Positions 17,104-26,010 of a DNA stretch of 64,000 bases are shown piece after piece. Where the stretch lies: the NCBI GenBank assembly GCA_030696695.1, contig JAUYRP010000021.1, positions 310,001 to 374,000 on the forward strand, read 5' to 3'. Below the pieces are notes generated by a model. It searched no databases. It had not been told where the DNA came from and saw nothing but the letters and a program-made list of their open reading frames with translations. Both the position numbers and the translations under genes were made by a program. Source of the stretch: Methylophilus sp. (GTDB lineage: Bacteria > Pseudomonadota > Gammaproteobacteria > Burkholderiales > Methylophilaceae). The number at the start of each line of letters is the position of its first letter. The first letter of the stretch is position 1.

Positions 17104-18153
17104 ATGGATAGAAAAACTGTTTTTGTTATTGGCGCTGGAGCTAGCAAAGAAGCTGGCCTACCAACAGGTGATGAACTTAAGAGTAAAATCGCAAAACTGC
17201 TGGATATCCGCTTCCCTGATAGATATAACCAAAAAAGTGGAGACTACATCATCTGCGATGCTTTAAGGCATCTTGTTAAGTCGCCAGATGGTCGAAGCGG
17301 TGATATTAACCCATATTTACACGAAGCATGGCATGTCGTTAAAGCCATGCCACAAGCTATTTCAATAGACAATTTCATAGATACACACCGACACAATACT
17401 AAAATTGCAATTTGTGGGAAACTGGCTATTGTTAAATCAATACTAGATGCAGAAAAACATAGTCAACTGTATTTTGAAAAGAAAAGAATTGATTCTGGTA
17501 TCAACTTTGATTCATTAAAAAAAACTTGGTATGGCAGCTTCTTTCAATTATTGACCGAAAATTGCTCAAAAGATGAATTGAAGGAGCGTTTTCGAAAGAT
17601 AACTTTAATTATTTTTAACTACGACCGTTGTATTGAGCATTTTTTGCTTCACGCGCTACAAAACTATTATAAGTTTAACGAAGCTGAGGCAGCTGAAACA
17701 GTCAAATACATAAATATCTATCACCCATATGGACAAGTTGGCTATTTACCATCGCACCAACCACAAAGCTCTGTTGGATTTGGTGAAGACCCAGATGCTC
17801 AGAAACTTTTAACTCTGGCAAACCAAATCAAGACGTTTGCAGAGGGCACTGACCCGGACTCCAGTGAGATTTTAGAAATCAAAGAGCATATGGCAGGTGC
17901 AAGTCACTTGGTTTTTCTTGGTTTTGCATTTCACAAACTAAATATGCAACTAATTGCTCCATCTAAGGCAGAAAAGGAATTTAATGTAGTGCGTTGCTTT
18001 GCAACAGCATATGAAGTTTCGGATAGCAATAAAGAGCAAATTTCTGAGCAAATTACCATGCTTTACAATGGTAGACCTGATGTTAGTGTAAAGTTTTCCA
18101 GCAAAACATGTAGTGGTTTTTTTGCGGACTTTTGGAGAAGTTTAGCTTATTAA
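17104..18153 (+). CDS. SIR2-like domain protein, possible NAD-dependent effector
   Basis: 349 residues from the ATG at 17104; a TTG at 17053 would add 17 residues of basic sequence with no clear ribosome binding site for either. The N-terminal VFVIGAGASKEAGLPTG is the dinucleotide-binding loop of SIR2-like folds. SIDNFIDTH (about 87-95), FNYDRCIEHF (N172, D174), YHPYG (H207) and HLVFLGFAFHKLN complete the SIR2-like pattern, with N172 and H207 as likely catalytic residues. Stand-alone SIR2-like proteins often act as NAD hydrolases in phage defence. The gene is more AT-rich than its neighbours and sits alone between arfB and dinG, convergent with dinG. Confidence 0.75.
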   Translation: MDRKTVFVIGAGASKEAGLPTGDELKSKIAKLLDIRFPDRYNQKSGDYIICDALRHLVKSPDGRSGDINPYLHEAWHVVKAMPQAISIDNFIDTHRHNTKIAICGKLAIVKSILDAEKHSQLYFEKKRIDSGINFDSLKKTWYGSFFQLLTENCSKDELKERFRKITLIIFNYDRCIEHFLLHALQNYYKFNEAEAAETVKYINIYHPYGQVGYLPSHQPQSSVGFGEDPDAQKLLTLANQIKTFAEGTDPDSSEILEIKEHMAGASHLVFLGFAFHKLNMQLIAPSKAEKEFNVVRCFATAYEVSDSNKEQISEQITMLYNGRPDVSVKFSSKTCSGFFADFWRSLAY

Positions 18154-18164
18154 GTAGCTCAATT

Positions 18165-20096
18165 TTACTTTCCAAAAAACGCTTCCACATCCGCCAACTC
18201 TTTGGTGCGCTTAAACGGCGGCAAACTCTGCCAAATGCGTCTGCCATAAGGCTTAGTAATCAAACGTGGGTCGCATATCACTAGCACACCACGGTCTTGC
18301 TCATCACGAATCAAACGACCAGCGCCCTGCTTGAGAGTAATGACCGAGTAAGGCAGCTGGTATTCCATAAAGGCATTTTTACCTTCCTCATTCATCTTAT
18401 CAATACGTGCAGACAATACAGGGTCATCCGGTGGCGCAAAGGGTAGCTTATCAATAATAACCACACTGAGCGCTTCTCCACGCACATCCACGCCCTCCCA
18501 AAAACTTTGGGAGCCCACTAACACCGCATTACCATGCGCACGAAACCGATCCAACAATTCACTACGCGTACTCTCACCTTGCATCAGTAGCGGATATTCC
18601 ATCCCGTTTTCAGCAAAGGCTTCTTTTAACAAGGCATGTACTTCACGCATGGCTTTGAGCGAGGTACACAACACAAAGGCCCGTCCTTCACTGGCTTGTA
18701 TCACAGGTAAGCTGACTGCAGCTACGGCTGCCGTGTACGCAGAACTATTGGGATCAGGCATATTGGCAGGCGCGTAGAGCAAGGCTTGCTGGGCATAATC
18801 GAATGGGCTTTCCCAAAAGCCAGTATCAGCTGCGTGCAAGCCCATTTGCGCAATGTAATGACTAAAATCACTTTTCACCGCCAATGTCGCTGAAGTGAAA
18901 ATCCAAGCGCGAGGTTGCGCGTTGAGTTGTTTGCTAAAGCCATCGGCCACGCTCAGAGGGGTGGCGTGCAATTGCACGCTTTGTGTAAAGACTTCCACCC
19001 AACGTACCAAATTGCTATTGCTTGCTTTTATCCAACTATTCAATTGTGCAGACAATGCTTCGCCTCGTTGCCAACACTTTTCTAGCATGGGGTCCCGCCC
19101 CGCTTGGGTTTCTAGTACCGTATTCAGATTACTGAGCGCGGTTTGCATATCTTCATACGCAGCTTCAAACTTTTTCAACGCCAGTGCTTTTTGCACAGGC
19201 ATACGCGAGCCTTCGTACTGAAACACCAATCTAAAATCTTTACAGGCTTTTTCCAACACGGGTATGGCATCACCCAAGGCTGCGCAATCTTTGGCAACGC
19301 TGAGATACGCCATGGTGGCATCACGGGCAAGTTCGATTAACTGACTCGTTGATACATCTTCACCAAAAAACAATCCCGCTACTTCTGGTAATTGGTGAGC
19401 TTCATCAAAAATGACAGTATTGGCGCTAGGCAACAGCTCCGCAACACCTTCATCACGCAACATCACATCGGCAAAAAATAGATGGTGATTGACCACCACC
19501 ACATCGGCAGCCAATGCATTTTTGCGCGCTTCCATCACAAAGCACTCTTTGTAATGATTGCATTCCTGCCCTAAGCAATTATCGCGGGTAGACGTCACAT
19601 GCTGCCAAACGGTGGCATTCTCAGGCACTGCTGTCAGCTCAGCTTTATCGCCAGTTTTTGAATGTTCCGCAAAGGTCTGAATAACAGGTAAATATTGTGC
19701 GTCCTCGCGTGAGGCAAAACGCCCTTCTTGATTGGCACGCGCTAAGTGGTAATGACAGACATAATTGGCGCGGCCTTTGAGCATGCTTACTGTGACTGGC
19801 ACTTTGAGTGCATCACGAATATTGGGTAAATCACGATTGAATAATTGGTCTTGTAAGGTTTTGGTACCGGTTGAAATAATCACCTTGCCGCCAGAGAGCA
19901 GCGCTGGCACTAAATATGCAAAGGTTTTACCTGTGCCTGTGCCTGCTTCTGCCACCAATTGCTTGTTGCCTTGAATGGCCGCCTCAATAGCGAGTGCCAT
20001 TTCTAGCTGTTGCGTGCGCTCACTGAACCCTTGAATAGCTTGCGCAAGTGCTCCGCCCGTTTTAAAAACGTCATGTAATGTGGATTGATCAGACAT
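18165..20096 (-). CDS. dinG: ATP-dependent DNA helicase, DinG/XPD family
   Basis: 643 residues of a superfamily 2 helicase. Walker A is AEAGTGTGKTFAYL (about 50-63), the Walker B box is DEAH in VIFDEAHQLPEV, and motif VI is QGAGRLIRDEQDRG. Four cysteines between motifs I and II (CHYH, NCLGQEC, ECF) match the iron-sulfur cluster of XPD/DinG enzymes. The length fits the shorter DinG/YoaA type. It likely unwinds 5'-3' at forks, R-loops or damage. The gene ends 11 bases from the convergent SIR2-like gene with no terminator between them. Confidence 0.93.
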   Translation of the reverse strand: MSDQSTLHDVFKTGGALAQAIQGFSERTQQLEMALAIEAAIQGNKQLVAEAGTGTGKTFAYLVPALLSGGKVIISTGTKTLQDQLFNRDLPNIRDALKVPVTVSMLKGRANYVCHYHLARANQEGRFASREDAQYLPVIQTFAEHSKTGDKAELTAVPENATVWQHVTSTRDNCLGQECNHYKECFVMEARKNALAADVVVVNHHLFFADVMLRDEGVAELLPSANTVIFDEAHQLPEVAGLFFGEDVSTSQLIELARDATMAYLSVAKDCAALGDAIPVLEKACKDFRLVFQYEGSRMPVQKALALKKFEAAYEDMQTALSNLNTVLETQAGRDPMLEKCWQRGEALSAQLNSWIKASNSNLVRWVEVFTQSVQLHATPLSVADGFSKQLNAQPRAWIFTSATLAVKSDFSHYIAQMGLHAADTGFWESPFDYAQQALLYAPANMPDPNSSAYTAAVAAVSLPVIQASEGRAFVLCTSLKAMREVHALLKEAFAENGMEYPLLMQGESTRSELLDRFRAHGNAVLVGSQSFWEGVDVRGEALSVVIIDKLPFAPPDDPVLSARIDKMNEEGKNAFMEYQLPYSVITLKQGAGRLIRDEQDRGVLVICDPRLITKPYGRRIWQSLPPFKRTKELADVEAFFGK

Positions 20097-20277
20097 CCCA
20101 AAATTATCCCATGAATATGTAAACTTTCCGCAAAGCGCCTACTTTTTTAACGATTTTGCTTTTTTAGCGCACAAAATAATCTTGTCATACTAAAAATAGC
20201 CTGTTAGCCTAGTCATGCTGTACGTTTCACGAAATCACGTTTTGTACCTTAATATCGACATTCTTTTGGGAGGTTGT

Positions 20278-20565
20278 ATGGATTTAGGTCTTATTATTCA
20301 ATTAATTAGTGGTGCAGTGGGTGGCAATATTGCAGGTAATTTAATGAAAAATGTAAGCTTAGGCACGCTTGGCAATTCATTAGTAGGCATCATCGGTGGT
20401 GGTATTGGTGGACAATTGCTTGGCATGTTGGGTGTGGGTGGCGCAGCAGCAGCGGGCAGTATGGACATTGGTGCTATCGTGACTCAGGTGGCTGGTGGTG
20501 GTGTAGGTGGTGCGGTACTCCTCGCAATTATTGGCGCTATCAAAAACGCAATGGCAAAACAATAA
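20278..20565 (+). CDS. Small glycine-rich hydrophobic protein of unknown function
   Basis: 95 residues from the ATG at 20278, supported by GGGAGG eight bases before it; longer upstream extensions lack such a site. The sequence is dominated by glycine, alanine and branched residues, with repeated glycine-zipper-like stretches (GGGIGGQLLGMLGVGG, VAGGGVGGAVLLAIIGAI) and an ending NAMAKQ. It could form paired membrane helices or a bacteriocin-like oligomer. Similar short proteins occur widely in proteobacteria without known function. It is followed by a terminator, so it is probably a single-gene unit. Confidence 0.75.
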   Translation: MDLGLIIQLISGAVGGNIAGNLMKNVSLGTLGNSLVGIIGGGIGGQLLGMLGVGGAAAAGSMDIGAIVTQVAGGGVGGAVLLAIIGAIKNAMAKQ

Positions 20566-20579
20566 CCTATCTATATTGA

Positions 20580-20611
20580 GCCTATCTGGCAGTGTGCAGA
20601 TAGGCTTTTTT
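20580..20611 (+). terminator. Intrinsic terminator
   Basis: GCCTATCTG (20580-20588) pairs perfectly with CAGATAGGC (20597-20605) around an 8-base loop, followed by six T. It lies 15 bases after the glycine-rich gene and just before the NlpC/P60 gene. Confidence 0.9.
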
Positions 20612-20621
20612 ATGGAAAACT

Positions 20622-21155
20622 ATGTATAAGATAATTTTCGTTTTAAGTTTGGCATTTGCAAATAGCTGCCTAGCAAATGATTTAATTCAAGCGGCAGGCA
20701 ATCAGGCCAGTGCCCACGATATTCAATTAGAATCGACCGACTCTCCCCCGACTTGGGCAGATAAAGCGGAAGAAGTCATCTTTCAAGCACTTAGCTTAAC
20801 GGGTATTCAATATAAATATGGCGGCAAAACGCCAGATACTGGATTCGACTGCAGTGGCTTTGTACGCTATGTATTCAGCCAAGCGACTAAAATCACTCTC
20901 CCGCCTACTGCGCGTGCCATCAGTCAAATGGGGAAAACCGTTAAAAAAGAAGAACTCCAACCTGGTGATTTAGTGTTTTTCAATACATTAAAATCCGCGT
21001 TTTCACATGTGGGCATCTACATGGGCAACAATAAATTCATACATTCCCCCAGCAGTGGAGGAAAAGTACGCGTAGAGAGTATGGATAATAATTATTGGCA
21101 AAAACGCTTCAATGGCGCTCAACGTATTGAGGCCGTTTCAGAACAAACCAATTAA
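20622..21155 (+). CDS. NlpC/P60 family cell wall endopeptidase
   Basis: 177 residues with a signal peptide (cleavage near SCLAN, residue 18). The NlpC/P60 domain spans about 48-170: the catalytic cysteine is in GFDCSGFVRYVF, the histidine in SHVGIYMG, and a third polar residue is the histidine in KFIHSPSS. LQPGDLVFFNT between them is typical. Such enzymes cut the D-Glu to diamino acid bond of peptidoglycan stem peptides in the periplasm. The gene starts directly after a terminator, so its promoter probably overlaps the previous unit. Confidence 0.93.
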   Translation: MYKIIFVLSLAFANSCLANDLIQAAGNQASAHDIQLESTDSPPTWADKAEEVIFQALSLTGIQYKYGGKTPDTGFDCSGFVRYVFSQATKITLPPTARAISQMGKTVKKEELQPGDLVFFNTLKSAFSHVGIYMGNNKFIHSPSSGGKVRVESMDNNYWQKRFNGAQRIEAVSEQTN

Positions 21156-21174
21156 AGACTGAACTCTGGACATT

Positions 21175-21214
21175 AAAAAAGCAGTGATTGCCTATCGCAA
21201 TACACTGCTTTTTT
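21175..21214. terminator. Bidirectional intrinsic terminator
   Basis: AAAAAAGCAGTG (21175-21186) pairs with CACTGCTTTTTT (21203-21214), with an inner ATTGC/GCAAT stem and one bulged base. It serves the NlpC/P60 gene on plus and the ferritin gene on minus. Confidence 0.88.
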
Positions 21215-21242
21215 ATTGCCCCTATGAGGCTTAACGATTAAA

Positions 21243-21704
21243 TTACTCGTGAAATTTTGCAATCTCGCCTGGTTTGCGCAACATCTTATCCACTTCACCC
21301 AAGTGCAACTCTTCTTGATAAATCATCTCGCGCGCATATTCTTCCAACATTACAGATTCGCCCTCTACTAGGCTTAGTAAGGCTTTATAACTGTTTAACG
21401 CGGCAGTTTCATGCGCTAATGACTCGCGCAAAATATCGCCGATATCATGGTTGTGTGTCTCTAGTAGCGGTCCAATGGACAGTGATGGGTGCCCTCCTAA
21501 ATGCGTAATTAACTCGCCCGCTTTATCTGCATGCGTGAGGGATTCGGCTGCCTGGCTACGTAGCCAAGAGACGATAGGAATGCGATTATAGCCAAACACC
21601 ATCAATGCATAATGTGTGTAACGCACTACACCCGCCAATTCAAACTCTAAGATGGTATTCAGCGCTTTGATTACCGGGGAATTTACACCATGATCTGCTG
21701 ACAT
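21243..21704 (-). CDS. Bacterioferritin-like ferritin
   Basis: 153 residues forming a four-helix ferritin bundle. Metal-ligand positions are seen in FELAGVVRYTHY (helix A), AESLTHADKAGE (helix B, E and H), ETAALNSYKALL (helix C) and YQEELHLGEVDKML (helix D). Compared with E. coli Bfr, the methionine that binds heme in DEMKHAD is replaced by leucine (ESLTHAD), so heme binding is doubtful. The protein probably oxidises and stores iron in the cytoplasm. The gene is alone, with GGAGCAG upstream of its start. Confidence 0.85.
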   Translation of the reverse strand: MSADHGVNSPVIKALNTILEFELAGVVRYTHYALMVFGYNRIPIVSWLRSQAAESLTHADKAGELITHLGGHPSLSIGPLLETHNHDIGDILRESLAHETAALNSYKALLSLVEGESVMLEEYAREMIYQEELHLGEVDKMLRKPGEIAKFHE

Positions 21705-21818
21705 TTTCTGCTCCTTTATTCACTATTTTTAAGTACAACGGACGCAGTGTAACGAAATTAAAACAAGCTTGCAGAACTGAGAATAGTTCACATTGCGAAT
21801 CTCAGTTACAGCAGCCAA

Positions 21819-22106
21819 TTACTCAGCTTTGTGTCCATCACTGTGGCCCAAGCTGCGCGCTGGATCAATGACATCTCGAATCAACTGTTTCAACTCTTTT
21901 GCTTCTGGAAAGCGCCCTGCTACTTTGCGCGAAAATAATAGCTGGTCATTGAGTCTTACTTCTAGAATCCCACCAGTACCCGGCATTAAATTCACAGACG
22001 TGAGGTCTTGCTCAAAAGTAGTGAGTAGCTCTTGTGCTAGCCATGCGGCACGTAACAGCCATCGGCATTGCGTACAAAACTCTATTTCCACAATATTTTT
22101 TTTCAT
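21819..22106 (-). CDS. SelT/SelW/SelH family thioredoxin-like protein
   Basis: 95 residues beginning MKKNIVEIEFCTQCRWLLRA. The CTQC redox motif at about 11-14 sits after the first beta strand, as in Rdx/selenoprotein W proteins; here the selenocysteine position is cysteine. VNLMPGTGGILEVRLNDQLL and FPEAKELKQLIRDVIDP are the other typical segments. The family is thought to bind proteins or glutathione in redox control. It stands alone, divergent from ctpA. Confidence 0.88.
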   Translation of the reverse strand: MKKNIVEIEFCTQCRWLLRAAWLAQELLTTFEQDLTSVNLMPGTGGILEVRLNDQLLFSRKVAGRFPEAKELKQLIRDVIDPARSLGHSDGHKAE

Positions 22107-22244
22107 GACGGACCTTAAAATGAATCATTTTGTCTACGATAGGTATATGCAATTATATTGAAATAGCGGAAAATGAACCTATTGTTTTAAGACCAACTCT
22201 TAATCATAGTTGGTCCATCCATATTATTACTATAAAGGTTGTGC

Positions 22245-23684
22245 ATGCGTTCTTCACTAGAAAAATTTGGCTTGATTGGTTCTGGCATACTCGTCGGTAT
22301 TTTGGTTAGCTTGAATATTTCTGCTTGGGCAGAAAAGAATTTAACACCACAACTGCCCATTGATGATTTGCGCGTATTTGCTGAAGTGTTTGGCAAAGTG
22401 AAATCAGATTATGTAGAACCAGTAGAAGATAAAAAACTCCTTAACGAAGCATTATCAGGCATGTTGCAGGGGCTAGACCCGCACTCTACGTTCATGGATG
22501 CGGATGCTTACAAAGATTTGCAAGCAGGTACGCAAGGTGAGTTTGGTGGCTTGGGTATTGAAGTTGCCATGGAAGACGGTTTAGTAAAAGTAGTCACCCC
22601 GATTGAAGACAGCCCTGCTTATAAAGCAGGTTTAAAATCGGGTGATATGATTTCTAAACTAGATGACACGCAAGTGCGTGGGCTGTCATTGAACGATGCA
22701 GTGAAAAAAATGCGTGGTACACCTGATACTAAGATTACATTAACGGTATTGCGCAAAGGCGAAGCGAAGCCCCTCACATTCACGCTGACCCGTGCAATCA
22801 TCAAATCACAAAGCGTTAAAACTAAAGTGATTGAGCAGGATTACGGTTATGTCCGCGTCACTCAGTTCCAAGAACACACGGGTGAAGATTTGGCCAAAAC
22901 ACTTAAAAATATGCGCGCTCAAAATAAAGGGCCATTTAAAGGCTTAGTACTAGATTTGCGTAACAACCCAGGCGGCTTGTTGGACGCGGCTGTAGGCGTA
23001 TCGGCTGCGTTCCTACCAAAAAATGATTTGGTAGTGTACACAGAAGGTCGTGTGGCAGATTCAAAAATGCGCTTAAGTGCTATCCCTAGTGATTATGCAC
23101 GTCGTGGCAAATCTGATTACTTGAAAGATTTGCCTGAGGAATATAAGAAAGTGCCGATTGTGGTTCTGATCAATGCAGGCTCTGCTTCAGCATCGGAAAT
23201 TGTTGCTGGTGCTTTGCAAGATCACAAACGTGCAACTATTCTTGGCATTCAGAGCTTTGGTAAAGGGTCTGTACAAACCATCTTGCCAATGAACAACGGC
23301 AGTGCAATTAAGTTAACAACCGCACGCTACTTCACGCCTGCTGGCAGATCTATTCAGGCGAAAGGGATTGTGCCAGACATTGTGGTAGAAGACGGTTCTG
23401 ATCCTTCACTCAGCTTGCATGAGGCAGATTTAAGCAAACACTTATCTAATCCTACAGAGGGTAGTTTGGATAAGAAAAAAGAAGAAGATGCAGCCAAAGC
23501 GGCCGCAGCTGCAGCAGCCGCTAGAGAAAAATTAAACGAGAAGAAATTTGCAGAAAGCAAAGGCCCTATTGAGCCAGCCAGCAAAGATGACTTTCAGTTT
23601 ATGCAAGCCATGAACGTGTTAAAAGGTTTGCCAGTAGAAAAAGCTCCAGAGCCGCCTAAAGTAGTAAGTGAAACCAAAAAATAA
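22245..23684 (+). CDS. ctpA: C-terminal processing peptidase, S41 family
   Basis: 479 residues from the ATG at 22245, chosen because AAAGG lies six bases before it. It has an N-terminal signal or anchor helix (about 9-28), a PDZ domain (about 88-170) and a tail-specific protease domain. The catalytic serine is in GSASASEIVAGAL and the lysine in SFGKGSVQT. The C-terminus is a charged alanine-rich stretch, KKKEEDAAKAAAAAAAARE. CtpA-type enzymes degrade or mature periplasmic proteins and can control peptidoglycan hydrolases. Confidence 0.94.
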   Translation: MRSSLEKFGLIGSGILVGILVSLNISAWAEKNLTPQLPIDDLRVFAEVFGKVKSDYVEPVEDKKLLNEALSGMLQGLDPHSTFMDADAYKDLQAGTQGEFGGLGIEVAMEDGLVKVVTPIEDSPAYKAGLKSGDMISKLDDTQVRGLSLNDAVKKMRGTPDTKITLTVLRKGEAKPLTFTLTRAIIKSQSVKTKVIEQDYGYVRVTQFQEHTGEDLAKTLKNMRAQNKGPFKGLVLDLRNNPGGLLDAAVGVSAAFLPKNDLVVYTEGRVADSKMRLSAIPSDYARRGKSDYLKDLPEEYKKVPIVVLINAGSASASEIVAGALQDHKRATILGIQSFGKGSVQTILPMNNGSAIKLTTARYFTPAGRSIQAKGIVPDIVVEDGSDPSLSLHEADLSKHLSNPTEGSLDKKKEEDAAKAAAAAAAAREKLNEKKFAESKGPIEPASKDDFQFMQAMNVLKGLPVEKAPEPPKVVSETKK

Positions 23685-23718
23685 GCACTGGTTTTAAAGC
23701 TTTAGTCATGTAGCACTC

Positions 23719-23770
23719 AAGCCCTGCACGTTTTTATTTTAAAAGTAGAAACCTGCGGGGCTTTGTTTTA
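23719..23770 (+). terminator. Probable intrinsic terminator of ctpA
   Basis: AAGCCCTGCA (23719-23728) pairs with TGCGGGGCTT (23754-23763) with one T-G wobble; an inner GTTT/AAAC pair closes a long AT loop. TGTTTTA follows. Confidence 0.6.
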
Positions 23771-23802
23771 CTATGAGATGACGTTTACGCCTTATCGATT
23801 AC

Positions 23803-24993
23803 ATGACCTTATCTATTCAACAAACGATTCAAGAAGCTGATCGCTGCGTTGCCTGCGGCTTATGCTTGCCGCACTGCCCCACTTATTTCAAAACGGGTTC
23901 AGAAGCAGATTCTCCACGCGGCCGTATTCAACTCATGAGTGCTGTTGCAAAAGAAATACTGCCAAATAACGATCGTTTTAAAGCGCATATGAACGCCTGT
24001 TTGAGCTGCCGCAATTGTGAAACTGCGTGCCCAAATGGCGTCCGTTATGGCGCACTAATTGATCAGGCACGAGTCATCACTGCACAGACCAACTGGTTAA
24101 CACAACTCTTTGGGTGGTTTGCTGGCAAACCAACTTTACTCAGATACTCCAGCCAGTTTTTACGGTTTGGGCAATCTACTGGGCTACTTTCGCTGTTAAG
24201 CAAAACCAATGCAACGCTTGCAAAATATATGGAGATGTTGCCAGTTTTAACTGCCACGCAAAGCTGGCAGGCATGCTATACAGCGAAGACTAGCAAAGTT
24301 GGCGATGTCAGCCTTTTTTTGGGATGCATCACCAATGCGTTTGATGCAGAAACCTTACGTGCCAGCATCCATGTTCTGACCCACCTTGGCTACGATGTGC
24401 ATATCCCGCCATCACAATCTTGCTGTGGCGGAATCGCACGCCAGCAAGGCGATGCGCAGCAAGCAAAAACGCATATTGATCACAACATACAGGCTTTTCA
24501 AAACACTTGGCCCGTATTAACGGTGGCGAGTGGTTGCGGTGCTGGGTTAAAAGACTACACATCACTTCCTGTTCAGGATGTCAGTGATTTTCTGATGCAA
24601 TGCGATTGGAATCACGTTCAGCTCAACCATCTTGATGCACATATTGCGTTGCATGAACCATGTACGCTTCGCAATGTGATGAAAGCTGCAAAACCAGTGG
24701 CAGCATTGCTCAATAAAATTCCTCAGCTACGCATTACTCCGATGAAAGGCAACCAACAATGTTGTGGTGGTGCTGGTACCTATATGTTGAATCAGCCAGA
24801 AATGGCAGAAGCATTGTTAGCAGACAAAATGAAGTGGTTAGAACAAGAAACTTTTGATTTTGTTGCTACTTCTAATATCGGTTGCGCGATGCAACTTGGT
24901 TCAGGCATTCGCCGAGCAAACAGGCCCATTAATATCATGCATCCCGTCACAATTATTGCTAAACAAATGGGGTTTCAATCAGAATTAGATTAA
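23803..24993 (+). CDS. glcF: Glycolate oxidase iron-sulfur subunit-like protein
   Basis: 396 residues. Two 4Fe-4S motifs are near the N-terminus (CVACGLCLPHCP about 17-28 and CLSCRNCETACP about 65-76), followed by two CCG-type cysteine-rich domains (SCCGGIARQQGD and QCCGGAGTYML). This is the GlcF layout: it links a flavin subunit (GlcD/GlcE) to the quinone pool. No glcD or glcE gene is nearby, so its partner is elsewhere or the protein serves another D-2-hydroxy acid dehydrogenase. coq7 follows by nine bases, so the two are probably co-transcribed. Confidence 0.85.
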   Translation: MTLSIQQTIQEADRCVACGLCLPHCPTYFKTGSEADSPRGRIQLMSAVAKEILPNNDRFKAHMNACLSCRNCETACPNGVRYGALIDQARVITAQTNWLTQLFGWFAGKPTLLRYSSQFLRFGQSTGLLSLLSKTNATLAKYMEMLPVLTATQSWQACYTAKTSKVGDVSLFLGCITNAFDAETLRASIHVLTHLGYDVHIPPSQSCCGGIARQQGDAQQAKTHIDHNIQAFQNTWPVLTVASGCGAGLKDYTSLPVQDVSDFLMQCDWNHVQLNHLDAHIALHEPCTLRNVMKAAKPVAALLNKIPQLRITPMKGNQQCCGGAGTYMLNQPEMAEALLADKMKWLEQETFDFVATSNIGCAMQLGSGIRRANRPINIMHPVTIIAKQMGFQSELD

Positions 24994-25002
24994 ACTAAAC
25001 GT

Positions 25003-25626
25003 ATGCATTTAGACAAACTCATTACTACTTTTGACACTGGGCTACGCACATTATTTGCGCAACCCATCGCCTCCCGAAATAGACCAGACGCGGATATCAC
25101 AGAGACACCGCTCTCTGATGAAGAGAAAAAGCAAGCCGCTGCGCTGATGCGTATTAATCATGTGGGTGAGGTATGTGCGCAAGCTTTATACAGTGGCCAG
25201 GCATTGGTGTCACGTGATGCCACGATTGTGAATGCACTCAAGCAAGCCGCTATTGAAGAAACTGACCATTTAGCATGGTGCGAGACCCGTATTCAAGAGC
25301 TAGGCGGGCGTAAAAGTTTGCTGAATCCCTTATGGTATGTTGGCAGTTTTGGTTTAGGCACGGTTGCTGGATTGTTGGGTGACCGCTGGAACTTAGGGTT
25401 TTTAGCAGAAACAGAAAAGCAAGTTGAAGCACACTTAGCGAGTCATTTAGAGTTGCTTTCACCTACTGATAATAAAACACGAAAAATTGTAGAGCAAATG
25501 CAGGCAGACGAACGTGAACACGCGAATACAGCACAGCAGCTAGGTGGCGTAAACCTACCAATGCCAGTGCAATTTGGCATGAAATTCGCTTCTAAAATCA
25601 TGACCAAGACCGCTTATTACGTTTAA
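25003..25626 (+). CDS. coq7: 3-demethoxyubiquinol 3-hydroxylase
   Basis: 207 residues, full length for Coq7. The di-iron ligands are seen in [47 protein letters not shown] and [14 protein letters not shown]. The enzyme hydroxylates 2-polyprenyl-3-methyl-6-methoxy-1,4-benzoquinol, the penultimate step of ubiquinone synthesis, at the membrane. It lies nine bases after the GlcF-like gene and 32 before the DUF2322-like gene. Confidence 0.95.
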   Translation: MHLDKLITTFDTGLRTLFAQPIASRNRPDADITETPLSDEEKKQAAALMRINHVGEVCAQALYSGQALVSRDATIVNALKQAAIEETDHLAWCETRIQELGGRKSLLNPLWYVGSFGLGTVAGLLGDRWNLGFLAETEKQVEAHLASHLELLSPTDNKTRKIVEQMQADEREHANTAQQLGGVNLPMPVQFGMKFASKIMTKTAYYV

Positions 25627-25658
25627 TTTTTTGATACCTACAACGACTAGAGTAAACC

Positions 25659-25985
25659 ATGCAAAAATTCAGTGATGTACTTTTAACCCTAGACAATGCC
25701 GACTATGTGCAACGCATTGAATTATTTGATGAAAACGACAACCCTGCGGGTGTCATTGAGAACAAACCTGGTAGCCAAGGTTCGGTCAAAGTGTACCATC
25801 ATCTATATAAAATGTATGGTGGCATTACATTGGATGCCGCAGTTGAGGGACTGTCTTTATACGCGGAACACACCGAAGATGCCGAAAATTGCCCGGGCAA
25901 ACACCCCAATGTGGATCGCTTGCTTAACATATTAGAGAACGAAGCACCGCTGAGTGTCAAAATAGTAGGCACGGAGCCCAACTAA
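25659..25985 (+). CDS. DUF2322-like small protein
   Basis: 108 residues, acidic and soluble. Segments such as RIELFDENDNPAGVIENKPG, SVKVYHHLYKMYGGI, GLSLYAEHTEDAENCPGKHP and NVDRLL recall DUF2322 proteins, found mostly in betaproteobacteria. No function is known. It follows coq7 on the same strand and ends 26 bases before the convergent VOC-family gene. Confidence 0.7.
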   Translation: MQKFSDVLLTLDNADYVQRIELFDENDNPAGVIENKPGSQGSVKVYHHLYKMYGGITLDAAVEGLSLYAEHTEDAENCPGKHPNVDRLLNILENEAPLSVKIVGTEPN

Positions 25986-26010
25986 AACTTTAAGCGGTAT
26001 TGGTTAGATG

